Part shown: piece by piece, positions 42,911 to 50,473 of the stretch
Numbering within the stretch: position 1 is the stretch's first letter
Layout of the letters: each line of letters opens with the position of its first letter
Assembly (NCBI RefSeq): GCF_004217615.1
Contig: NZ_SHLD01000001.1
Location: forward strand, 1,426,001 to 1,490,000
Source of the DNA: Micromonospora kangleipakensis
Lineage (GTDB): Bacteria; Actinomycetota; Actinomycetes; Mycobacteriales; Micromonosporaceae
Direction: 5' to 3'
DNA: 64,000 nucleotides
The notes under the pieces: generated by a model
Databases searched by the model: none
Told to the model about the DNA's origin: nothing
The model's input: the letters and a program-made list of their open reading frames with translations, nothing else
Position numbers and translations under genes: made by a program

Positions 42911-42922
42911 AGCCTTACCTAA
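42904..42922 (-). promoter_or_regulatory. IdeR/DtxR-type iron box
   Basis: The minus strand reads TTAGGTAAGGCTATGCTAA, matching the canonical TTAGGTTAGGCTAACCTAA at 16 of 19 positions. It includes the ATG of the Tp34-like lipoprotein, so a bound repressor would block initiation. The match is against a remembered consensus. Confidence 0.8.
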
Positions 42923-43059
42923 TATCAGGGGGCGCAAGGTGTCAAGCCGAGCCTTGGGAACGGGAACCAACGCAGAGCTGTGACAGCGGCACCTGGGCGC
43001 AGCAATCCCGAGTCCAGCTGAGCCACTCCCTGCGCTGGGGCAGCGGCCAAAGCAGATAA

Positions 43060-43075
43060 GAGCAAAATCCGGAAT
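43060..43075 (+). repeat. Candidate integrase arm site, right end
   Basis: GAGCAAAATCCGGAAT, 15 of 16 bases identical to 33574-33589, 87 bases inside the right attachment repeat. Confidence 0.45.
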
Positions 43076-43161
43076 ATGTGCGGATTGATCAAGGAGGCGT
43101 GCTGCCCGACTGGCGCCCTTTTCGCAGCTGGAGGAACCGAGGTGCAGCGTCGCGCCAGCCC

Positions 43162-43206
43162 TTTCCTAAACCGTGTGTCGCAGGTTCGAGTCCTGCCCGG
43201 GGCACC
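43162..43206 (+). repeat. Attachment-site direct repeat, distal copy
   Basis: A copy of the tRNA-Arg 3' half with two differences, one in the T-loop flank and one that would unpair the acceptor stem. It is followed by an encoded CCA end. Without a 5' half it is not a tRNA. It marks the right end of the element and is probably the displaced original tRNA 3' end. Confidence 0.85.
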
Positions 43207-43628
43207 AGGCCACCGCGTTGATCAACGTGCCTCGAACTTCTCGCCGGGAAGCCCGAGAAGCTAGGTCCAGGACCAGGAGTAGCTACCCAGTCGATATCGG
43301 TACCGCGGCGGGGCGGGCAACGCCCGGGCGGGCGATGGCGCGACTCCCAGCCCGAGTTGGGCCAGCGTGGCCCCCACGAACGCGGCGAGGGTTCCTGTTG
43401 CGTGCCATGACGCGCCTCCGATCGACGCGGTATGCCCTGCGACGCATCTGCATGGATCGTAGGGGCGCTGGCCGGCCCGAGATATGGGACGGCGCGACCG
43501 ATCTCGCGGTACCTGTTGCGGCAGGCCACACGGGCCATCAAGATCAGGCCGTTTGCAGGCTGTCTGAGGTGAACCAACGGTCACCACTAATCGCTGCGGC
43601 ACATGCAGCGCCATGGAAACATCGATGC
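43207..43628. other. Intergenic, no gene recognised
   Basis: The stretch right of the attachment repeat holds only Arg/Pro-rich shadow frames. A minus-strand frame contains a signal-peptide-like hydrophobic run, but no supported gene. Confidence 0.5.
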
Positions 43629-44140
43629 ATGTCTGCAGGCGTTGCTACCACCATCGTCGTTTCTCTAGCTTGCTGGCGTCCGTTCGGGCCGTGCAACCGC
43701 AACAGACATACGTCGTGGAGCTGCTCGGCCGGTACCGGCGCACGCTTGAGCCCGGGATCCACCTGCTGATCCCGTTCATCGAATCCGTGCGCGCGAAGGT
43801 GAACATGCAAGAGCAGGTCGCCAGCTTCCCGCCACAGCCCGCGATCACCTCCGACAACCTGGTCGCGTGTATCGGCACCGTCCTGTACTACCAGGTGGTG
43901 GACCCCGTCCGGGCCACGTACGAGATAGCCGACTCCGTGCAGGCGATGGAGATGTCGACCATTACCGCCCTGCGTAACCTCATGGGCTCCATGAATCTGG
44001 AGCGGGCGCGCGCCAGCCGTGACGAGATCACCGTGCATCTGACCGAGGTGCTCGACGAGAAGACCCCGTCTTGGGGCATCAAGGTCATCCGGGTGGAGAT
44101 CAAGGCGATCGAAGCCGGCTCGCGGCTGGGACGTACCTGA
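43629..44140 (+). pseudogene. Decayed band-7/SPFH (stomatin-like) gene
   Basis: ATG 43629 starts MSAGVATTIVV, the normal N-terminal membrane helix. A frame slip near 43670 leads into LLASVRAVQPQQTYVVELLG, RYRRTLEPGIHLLIPFIESV and VLYYQVVDPVRATYEIAD, the SPFH core. After VIRVEIKAIEAG the sequence diverges and stops at 44140, so the coiled-coil C-terminal half is missing. It lies just outside the tRNA-Arg element. Confidence 0.85.
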
Positions 44141-44164
44141 TTGCCCTGCTCGCGATGCCCTTGG

Positions 44165-45799
44165 TCAGGGGGAGGCGGTGGTAATGGCGTTGGCCGCCTG
44201 CTGCCAGATGCTCCCTTCGTACGTGGCGGTGAAGGTGGTCGGCCCGGTGATCGGGTACGACACGACCAGCGGCCCGTCCGTCGGTACGGACGCGCTGGTC
44301 ACCGGCACGGTGCCTGCGGCTGTGGTGGCGGTGACGGTCACCGACCGGTGCCCGACGGTCGGCCCTAGCGTGACGACCACTGACCCGTAATTGGTGTGAT
44401 GCCGGGTCTTGCCGGTCTGGTATGTGACCGACAGCGACGTGGGCAACTTGTCGACCTGCAGGCTGTACGCGCCGTCGGTCCACGTGTAGTTCTCATTACC
44501 GGCGAAGTGCGCCCGGTACGACCAGGTGCCGCTGCTGGGCGGCGCGTCGGTGAAGGTCACCGTGCCGGTGCTGTCGGTGGGGTAGGTGCCCAGGAGCGTG
44601 CTGTTGTAAGGCTGCTCGCGGTAGATGGACAGGGGTGTGCCGGCCGGCGCGGGCGCCCCGCCCAGCAGCAGTTTGGCCGTGAACGAGGCGGTGCGGGTGC
44701 AGGTGGCGGTCGCGGGGCCGGTCACCGTGGCCGCGGCCGGGCGCAGGCCGACTCGGTCCACGTAGTGCATCGGCCCCTCCTCCTCGGCCCGGCTCGCGAC
44801 GATGGCGCGTCCGGCGTCGCTATCGAGGACGAGGTCGCGGTAGTCCGGGGCCCGCCGCGGTCCGAGTTCCAGTCTCGCGGTGGCCACCGGATCGGAATTG
44901 CCGCGGTCGTACAGCAGCAGCTTGGTGTCGGGGAGGTTGCAGCTGGCGGCGAGCTTGCTGCTGTCAGCGGACCAGGCGACCGCCCGGGTAGGGCAGGGGG
45001 CCTGGTAGCTGGTGCTCGGGCTGAGATCGGAGGTGGCGAACGTCGCGACGGTCGCGTGCTCGGCTCCGGAAACCGCTACGAGACTGCCGTCCGGCGACAC
45101 AGCCAGGTCCGTCGGATCCGCCATGCCCAACTTTCGGTAGTGCGTCAACTCGTGGCTGCCGCTACGCAGGTCGAGCAGGTCCAGGGTCACCTCGTGCATG
45201 AGGTACTGGGTAACGAAGACCCGCCCCGGTACCGCGGAGGAGGCAGCGACGATGGCTTTCCAAGGGTCGCCCGGCGCCCGCAGCACCACGCCGGTTCGCG
45301 TATCCAGCACACCGACGCCGCTGGGCGGCGGCGTCGACTCGTCGTTGTAGAGAATGCAGGAGAACGAGAACGAGAACGCAACGTACGGCCCGGTCTGGGC
45401 GACGTCACCCGGGCACAGGTCGGATCCCACGTCGTACCGGGCGCGGACGGTCAGGGTGGTCGTGTCCACCGCCGCGATCTGGCGGTCCCGTGGCAGCCCC
45501 ACCCAAACCGTGCGGCCGTCGGCTCCCATCTCCACACCCATCGCCCGCCCGATGCCGTCGACGTGCCGCAGGGCCGTGGCGCCGGCGTCCACGACGAACA
45601 GTCCGTCGTCGCCGGCCGCGAGGAAGACCCGGGAGTTGTCGGGTGTGTGCGCCATCGTCCAGATCGTCGCCACGTCCAGGGGTATCGCCGAACCGGCGGA
45701 TTCCGTGCCGCGTGCCGGTGACGCGCCGGCGAGCGTGGCCGCCAGGATGAGCGTGACGGATGTCGCGATGCGGGTGAGTGTGCTCGTCCGGGCCCCCAT
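44165..45799 (-). CDS. Secreted WD40/YVTN-like propeller with C-terminal Ig-like repeats
   Basis: 544 aa from ATG 45799 after GGAAGGGG. A signal peptide (TRIATSVTLILAATLAGA, cut after SPARG) is followed by a propeller of about 300 residues with repeated blade motifs (VDAGATALRHVDG; ADGRTVWVGLPRDRQIAAVD; SPDGSLVAVSG). Two Ig-like domains then cover about 365-540 (ATVTGPATATCTRTASFTAK; YSLQVDKLPTSLSVTYQTGK). It is probably extracellular and structural or ligand-binding. No catalytic motif or anchor is seen. Confidence 0.8.
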   Translation of the reverse strand: MGARTSTLTRIATSVTLILAATLAGASPARGTESAGSAIPLDVATIWTMAHTPDNSRVFLAAGDDGLFVVDAGATALRHVDGIGRAMGVEMGADGRTVWVGLPRDRQIAAVDTTTLTVRARYDVGSDLCPGDVAQTGPYVAFSFSFSCILYNDESTPPPSGVGVLDTRTGVVLRAPGDPWKAIVAASSAVPGRVFVTQYLMHEVTLDLLDLRSGSHELTHYRKLGMADPTDLAVSPDGSLVAVSGAEHATVATFATSDLSPSTSYQAPCPTRAVAWSADSSKLAASCNLPDTKLLLYDRGNSDPVATARLELGPRRAPDYRDLVLDSDAGRAIVASRAEEEGPMHYVDRVGLRPAAATVTGPATATCTRTASFTAKLLLGGAPAPAGTPLSIYREQPYNSTLLGTYPTDSTGTVTFTDAPPSSGTWSYRAHFAGNENYTWTDGAYSLQVDKLPTSLSVTYQTGKTRHHTNYGSVVVTLGPTVGHRSVTVTATTAAGTVPVTSASVPTDGPLVVSYPITGPTTFTATYEGSIWQQAANAITTASP

Positions 45800-46249
45800 G
45801 ATCCGCCCCTTCCCACGGCGCCCATCTCATCGACCAGCATGAGTCCTCGGTGAGGTGTTCTCAACCCGAAGGCGTTCAGGTATGGACGAGTACCTGCTGC
45901 TGGTGCGCGCCGTCGGTTCGTTCTAGGCCCCTAAGGGCTCAGCCGGTTCCAGCCGAAACCAGCCCTACGACCGATCGGGTCCCGCTACAGTGGCGGATCC
46001 ATGTCGGCGGTACCCAGATGATGCGGTGGGCTACGACTGCCGGTAGCTCCTGGACGAGTTGGCCGACGAGCAGCCAACCGAGCAGCCAGACCAGCAAGCA
46101 GGAGCGGACGGTCGCGGACCCGGACGGCAGCTGCCGCAGGGCGAGCACCCAGGGAGCAGCAGCCGGGAACCGACTCGTAATGCGCAGATTAGGGCGACGC
46201 CCTCCACTCCGGGCAACGGCACGCCACAATCGGGAGGGAGGTGGCTGCT
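45800..46249. other. Intergenic; contains degenerate repeat copy C
   Basis: From 46062 to about 46190 the sequence resembles repeats at 48141-48333: GAGCAGCC repeated, GGACGGTCGCGGAC, and GCAGCCGGGAACCGACTCGT. The rest has no recognisable gene. Confidence 0.45.
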
Positions 46250-47044
46250 GTGTCCAGGCGAACGAAGGCACCTCCTCGCGGCTGGCAGTTCTGGCGCCGA
46301 GCGTTCTGGACACGGCCGGCGCTCCTCGTGCTTTACGGCATGCTGGCGGGCGCGCTCGGACTGTTGGCGCTGGCCGACGTCCCAGACGGCATCCGCGACG
46401 CGGTCGCGATGCGGCGAGCCGTGGAGTGCCCCGCGTGGACCGCGCGTGTGGAGCCGGATGTCGATCCGCCGAAGGGCTGTCTCGAGCGGATCCCGGTCAC
46501 CGTGTCCGGCCCGTGGCACAGCCGTGGCCCCGGCAGCGACTGGCACCTGATGGTGGAGCAGGACGGTGAGTTCGTGTTCTTTGCCGAGACCGACGTCCCC
46601 ACCTCGGGCAGCCGCAGACTCAGCGATGACGCAGAGGCAGAGGCGTTGCTGTGGGAGGGCACCCCCGTCGCGATCGAACTGCCGGCCGGCGATCGGGTCG
46701 AAACCGAGGCCTGGGGCCACCGCGGCTGGTTGCAGACCCTGTTCCTCGGGATGTTTGCCGTCTCCGGCCTGCCCATGCTGTTCCAGGCTGCGCGGCTCAA
46801 GCTCCGTACTGCAAACGGTTGGTGGTCAGTCCGCGGCGAAAAGGTGGGACTGATGGTGTTGAGTCCACTGATGGGGGTCGCGTGCCTGCTGGCGATCCCG
46901 TCGATGCTTGGGCTCGTACCGCTGATGCTTGGTCTGCGCCTGCAATGGGTGGCCGTCGTCGCCCTTCTCAGTCTCGGTCTCGCCATATACGCCGTGATCA
47001 GAGGCGCGGGAGCAGTGCGTGGTCGTCCGGACGGCGAGGGTTGA
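46250..47044 (+). CDS. Membrane protein of unknown function
   Basis: 264 aa from GTG 46250, directly after GGGAGGGAG with nine bases between; GTG 46241 is too close to that site. Helices lie near residues 25-48 (ALLVLYGMLAGALGLLALAD), 160-180, 200-222 and 225-250. Between the first two is an extracellular domain of about 110 residues with two Cys (VECPAW, KGCLER) and a WHLMVEQDGEFVFFAET strand pair. The topology resembles other actinobacterial DUF-type membrane proteins. Function unknown. Confidence 0.7.
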   Translation: MSRRTKAPPRGWQFWRRAFWTRPALLVLYGMLAGALGLLALADVPDGIRDAVAMRRAVECPAWTARVEPDVDPPKGCLERIPVTVSGPWHSRGPGSDWHLMVEQDGEFVFFAETDVPTSGSRRLSDDAEAEALLWEGTPVAIELPAGDRVETEAWGHRGWLQTLFLGMFAVSGLPMLFQAARLKLRTANGWWSVRGEKVGLMVLSPLMGVACLLAIPSMLGLVPLMLGLRLQWVAVVALLSLGLAIYAVIRGAGAVRGRPDGEG

Positions 47045-47068
47045 TCCGCTGGCGGGGCCTGGCGAGCG

Positions 47069-47170
47069 CTGACTGGTGACCTCTTCCTCCAGCCCCTTGG
47101 GGACGGTGGCCACGAGCTGGCGAGCGTGGGCGTCGAGCAAGAGAGTGGCGGCGGTGTCGGCCGCGGTCAT
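47069..47170 (-). pseudogene. Fragment of a GAF-domain sensor gene
   Basis: MTAADTAATLLLDAHARQLV followed by ATVPKGLEEEVTSQ matches the middle of GAF domains found in actinobacterial PP2C and ANTAR regulators (pattern ADTAA-LLLD-LVATA-GLEEEV). The rest of the gene is absent on both sides. Confidence 0.65.
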
Positions 47171-47273
47171 CCGATCGGTCCGGTACACAAGCGCGGCCTC
47201 CTACAGAAGCGGGACGCCCACTGCCTGGGACCCGAAGGGTTGGACAGTGGGCGCCGCGTCTTACAACGCTGTC

Positions 47274-48047
47274 TTATGCGGTGGTCTGCTGGATCCAGTC
47301 GGCGAGCCGGTCGACCCGCGCCGTCGTTTCCTGCTTGTCATGCGGGCACGAGGGACCGTCGGATTCGACGGAGACCAGCGTTTGGGTGCCGTCCGGGTTC
47401 TCGATGAAGTACGGGGCACCGGAGTCCCACTGGCATGCGCTCGTGTTCGCCTCCGGCGCGTAGCCGACCACCATGACGGACGAGCCGGAGACTCGCGTGA
47501 TCTTGAACTGGCCGGTCTGCAGGTGAGTGGTCGGCGTCGGGTTGACGGAGCTCGTGGCGCCCCAGCCGGTCATCCGGACGATCGTGCCGGTCCGCGGCGA
47601 CGTGGAACTGACCGGAATCGGCGCGATGTCGGTGATCGGCGTCGCCAGCTTCGCCAGCGCCACGTCGTGGCGGGACGCCTGCCGCACCTCGACCACGTCG
47701 ACGACGTAGCCGTTGGTGGCGGTCAGGTCGGTGCGGCCGACGGTCGCGGTCGTCGCGTACGGCACCGGGCCGCCGACCCGGTTGCCCGACACGTCGTGGA
47801 AGCAGTGACCAGCGGTGATGATCCACTGGGGAGCGACGAGGGCACCGGAGCACGCACTGTCGTAGAGGGTTCCGTCGGCACGTGGGATGTTGGTCATGGT
47901 GAGCTTCGCCGAGAACTGGTACTGGCCGTCGGAGACGGGCGTTCCGTTGGCGATGGCATTTGCCACGCCCGGTACAGCCAGCATGGTGGCCAGCCCTATT
48001 GCAGCAAGAATCCATCTCATGCGAGGTTTGCCCCGTAATGACATCAT
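47274..48047 (-). CDS. Secreted trypsin-like serine protease (S1A)
   Basis: 257 aa from ATG 48047; 48044 and 48020 are also in frame. The signal peptide (RMRWILAAIGLATMLAVPGV) is cut near ANA. The propeptide boundary is IANGTPVSDG. Catalytic His is in TAGHCF, Asp in HDVALAKL, and Ser in WDSGAP. The usual GDSGGP is altered on both sides of the Ser, so the oxyanion hole may be affected. Cys pairs around His (CSGALV, GHC) and Ser (ACQW, SCPH) remain. The protein is probably exported; its substrate is unknown. Confidence 0.88.
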   Translation of the reverse strand: MMSLRGKPRMRWILAAIGLATMLAVPGVANAIANGTPVSDGQYQFSAKLTMTNIPRADGTLYDSACSGALVAPQWIITAGHCFHDVSGNRVGGPVPYATTATVGRTDLTATNGYVVDVVEVRQASRHDVALAKLATPITDIAPIPVSSTSPRTGTIVRMTGWGATSSVNPTPTTHLQTGQFKITRVSGSSVMVVGYAPEANTSACQWDSGAPYFIENPDGTQTLVSVESDGPSCPHDKQETTARVDRLADWIQQTTA

Positions 48048-48175
48048 CGCGTGAAAGTAGCACGAGCGATGGCCGCCATCGATCCCTGAGCTGCTACGTA
48101 GGACGCTTGTCCCCAGGTGGGCCATGCTGTGGCGCCTAACCGGCCGCCGAGCAGCCAAAGAAGCAGCCAAACCAG

Positions 48176-48333
48176 CGATCACCGGCGGACGATCGCGGAG
48201 CGGGACAGCGCGTGGGGCGGGAGGACCAGGCGGTGGACCAGCGGCCGGGAGCCGACTTGTGAGAAGGTCGGAGGGTTCGATCGGCCGAGCAGTTCAGCGC
48301 CACTAGCCGACAACGCGGCCGCGGCGGGTAGCT
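48176..48333. repeat. 158-bp direct repeat, left copy (D)
   Basis: Differs from 50072-50229 at two positions only. It contains CCGACTTGTGAG and GGTCGG able to pair, then GGTTCGATC, a tRNA T-loop-like string. No tRNA fold could be built. Sequence just upstream resembles copy C. Confidence 0.85.
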
Positions 48334-48574
48334 CCCGACTTGGCTCAAATTAGTGCGCACCTTGGGTGATCCCGGCGCCGGCGGTGCGGAGGTCGTCGGG
48401 TAGTAGGTCGGTGGCGGTGATGGTGTGGCTGCCGGCCTGAATTTCGATGACGCGGTAGCGGCCGGCGGTGCGGACGAGTCGTCTGATCGACCAGTCATTG
48501 CGGTCTTCGATCCAGCGGCGGGATACCCTGCCTGCGGTGCCTCGAACCGCGTGACCGGAGGAGTCGATGCTGGG

Positions 48575-49531
48575 ATGACGGCAGGGCGACCGATGCCCAC
48601 ACAGGACGACGTGCTCGGGTACTTCAACACGCTGTCGAACTGGGGACGGTGGGGCGACGAAGACGAGCTCGGAACTCTGAACCACATCACCGACGACGTC
48701 CGGCTGGCGGCGGCGCGGGCCGTGCGCCACGGCAGGAGCGTGTCCTGCGCATGGGAGGTTGCCGTATCGGAAGACATGGAGCGGTCGACGACGACGTGCC
48801 CGTGCGCCGCCGACATGCCGGGTGCCGAGAACATGCCGGTGCCCGGCTTTCACGCCGACCGGCGCTGGGGCTTTTCGTCCGAGCGGCTCGGCATCACGTT
48901 CCACGGCAACACCCTCACCCACGTCGACTCGCCGTGCCACATCTTCTGGGACGGCACGATGTACAACGGGCGGTCGCACTCGTTGGTCGACGCCGCAACG
49001 GGATCGGCGTGGGCGGCCGTCACGGCGGCGGCGAACGGGATCATCACGCGTGGTGTCCTGCTGGACATTGCGAGGGCCCGCGATGTGCCGTGGTTGGAAC
49101 CGGGGCAGGGTGTGTTTCCCGACGATCTCGAGGAGGCCGAGCGTCGCCAGGGTGTACGGGTGCGATCCGGCGATGCGGTACTCCTGCGGACCGGCTATGG
49201 CCGCGTCCGGCACGAGGCCGGTGAGGCCAGCGGTTTCACGCAGGCCGGCTGGCACGCGTCCTGCCTGCCGTGGCTACATGAACGCGACGTCGCGCTGATC
49301 GGCGCTGACACCCCCCAGGACGTTCAGCCGTCGGGGTACGAAGACGTGTTGATGCCGGTTCACGCCGTGAGTCTCGTCGCGATGGGTCTGTGGCTGCTCG
49401 ACAACTGCGACCTGGAGGTGTGCGCGACAACGGCTGCCGAGCTCGGCCAGTGGGACTTCCACCTCGCAGTCGCGCCGGTCCGCTTCGCCGGTACGTCCGG
49501 CAGCCCGGTCAACCCGATCGCCACATTCTGA
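48575..49531 (+). CDS. Cyclase-family protein (kynurenine-formamidase-like)
   Basis: 318 aa from ATG 48575; ATG 48593 with AGGGCG upstream is possible. The metal-binding signature FHGNTLTHVDSPCHIFWDG corresponds to HxGTHxDxPxH of the cyclase/formamidase family. Further conserved parts are RGVLLDIARARDVPWL, VRSGDAVLLRTGYGR and ALIGADTPQDVQPSG. Members hydrolyse amides or lactones using Zn2+ or Mn2+. It lies between the two 158-bp repeats and could have been acquired or can be lost as a unit. Confidence 0.9.
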   Translation: MTAGRPMPTQDDVLGYFNTLSNWGRWGDEDELGTLNHITDDVRLAAARAVRHGRSVSCAWEVAVSEDMERSTTTCPCAADMPGAENMPVPGFHADRRWGFSSERLGITFHGNTLTHVDSPCHIFWDGTMYNGRSHSLVDAATGSAWAAVTAAANGIITRGVLLDIARARDVPWLEPGQGVFPDDLEEAERRQGVRVRSGDAVLLRTGYGRVRHEAGEASGFTQAGWHASCLPWLHERDVALIGADTPQDVQPSGYEDVLMPVHAVSLVAMGLWLLDNCDLEVCATTAAELGQWDFHLAVAPVRFAGTSGSPVNPIATF

Positions 49532-49709
49532 CCGCGGTTCACGAGGGGGTGCGATGCCATGAACGGCCCGACCCGCACCTGGAACGCGGTCGTGGTCGGT
49601 GAGGACACGCCGTGCTGGTCGGGAACCAGGCGGCACGAGCGTCTCAAGGCGTGCGCGGCGCAGGCCACGGCGAGGTGCTGCCGCCACGATTCCTTCGCGA
49701 ACCTCGGCA

Positions 49710-50078
49710 GGGCCAGCACCAACTGACCGAACACCGCGTCCCCGCTCACGGCCTGCTCAAACCCGAGCACCCGGTGGGCATGGATCAGGACATCCACCAG
49801 ATACCCCATCCGCGCCGCGTGATCGGCAGCGGACCACCCCGCCCGCCAGCAGGCATGGCGGCCGCGAAGTCCAGACCCAGATCGAGCTCGGCCTGGCCGG
49901 CCGTCAGACGATGCCGAGCGGCGGCTTTCAATACCTCCAACTCGGCGTCGTCATGCGCCGACCCGAGATGCTCGATATCCCGCGCACTACGCCGCGACGA
50001 GTGCACGATCTGCACCGCCGTCGCACCCGACGCTGTCTTCACCGTGCGCACGTAGGCGGCCACCGGCCCACCGATCAC
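49710..50078 (-). pseudogene. IS1634-family transposase remnant
   Basis: From 50078: PVAAYVRTVKTASGATAVQI, VHSSRRSARDIEHLGSAHDD and AELEVLKAAARHRL, the typical N-terminus of IS1634-family transposases. After a frame change near 49800 it continues VLGFEQAVSGDAVFGQLVLA. The DDE catalytic core is gone. The 158-bp repeat (copy E) begins at its start codon. Confidence 0.8.
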
Positions 50079-50229
50079 CGGCGGACGATCGCGGAGCGGG
50101 ACAGCGCGTGGGGCGGGAGGACCAGGCGGTGGACCAGCGGCCGGGAGCCGACTTGTGAGCAGGTCGGAGGGTTCGATCGGCCGAGCAGTTCAGCGCCACT
50201 AACCGACAACGCGGCCGCGGCGGGTAGCT
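50072..50229. repeat. 158-bp direct repeat, right copy (E)
   Basis: Near-identical copy of 48176-48333, adjoining the start of the IS1634 remnant. It may be the outer part of that IS. Confidence 0.85.
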
Positions 50230-50254
50230 GCCGGGGCCGCGGGTGGGTCTGCTG

Positions 50255-50473
50255 TTACGAGATGAGCACCTCGACCAGGCCGGCGTCGATCGTGGTGTCG
50301 CTGCCGGCGGTTACGTCGATCATCGCACTGTTGCCGGCGTCGATGCCGCCGTAGATGTCCCGTTGGACCTTGATGATGTCGGAGTCGGTAGCGTCATCAC
50401 CGACGTCGGGAACGGTGAAGTCGCGGTATCGAGCCTCGATTTGCACCTGTTGAGAATCAGCCACCCAGCCCAC
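50255..50473 (-). pseudogene. C-terminal remnant of an Sdr-like surface protein
   Basis: VQIEARYRDFTVPDVGDDAT followed by DSDIIKVQRDIYGG and a tail TTIDAGLVEVLIS resembles the end of the secreted protein at 32244 (MGDDATDSDMV, VVDAGLVTQS). No signal peptide or N-terminal domains remain. Its 5' side overlaps the 3' end of the next gene. Confidence 0.65.

Larger units (their letters stand above)
33368..43206. mobile_element. Decayed integrative element in tRNA-Arg(CCT)
   Basis: A 45-bp direct repeat of the tRNA 3' end bounds 9.8 kb, with 43 of 45 bases identical. A tyrosine-integrase remnant lies next to the tRNA, pointing towards it. A 16-bp motif recurs just inside each end. Gene style within is less GC-rich than outside. 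No replication, excisionase or transfer genes are recognisable, so the element is probably fixed. Cargo: PCD-VOC, SUKH-like, membrane, Imm32-like, TetR plus FAD monooxygenase, VOC, two hypotheticals, and an iron lipoprotein with a membrane partner. Confidence 0.8.

Noticed and set aside
43162..43206. A second tRNA-Arg gene
   Set aside because: Only the 3' half is present and the acceptor stem could not pair, so it is an attachment-site copy.
48176..48333. A tRNA in the 158-bp repeat, suggested by GGTTCGATC and a CCGAC/GTCGG stem
   Set aside because: No acceptor stem or T-stem could be formed and the loop is too long. It is left as a repeat.
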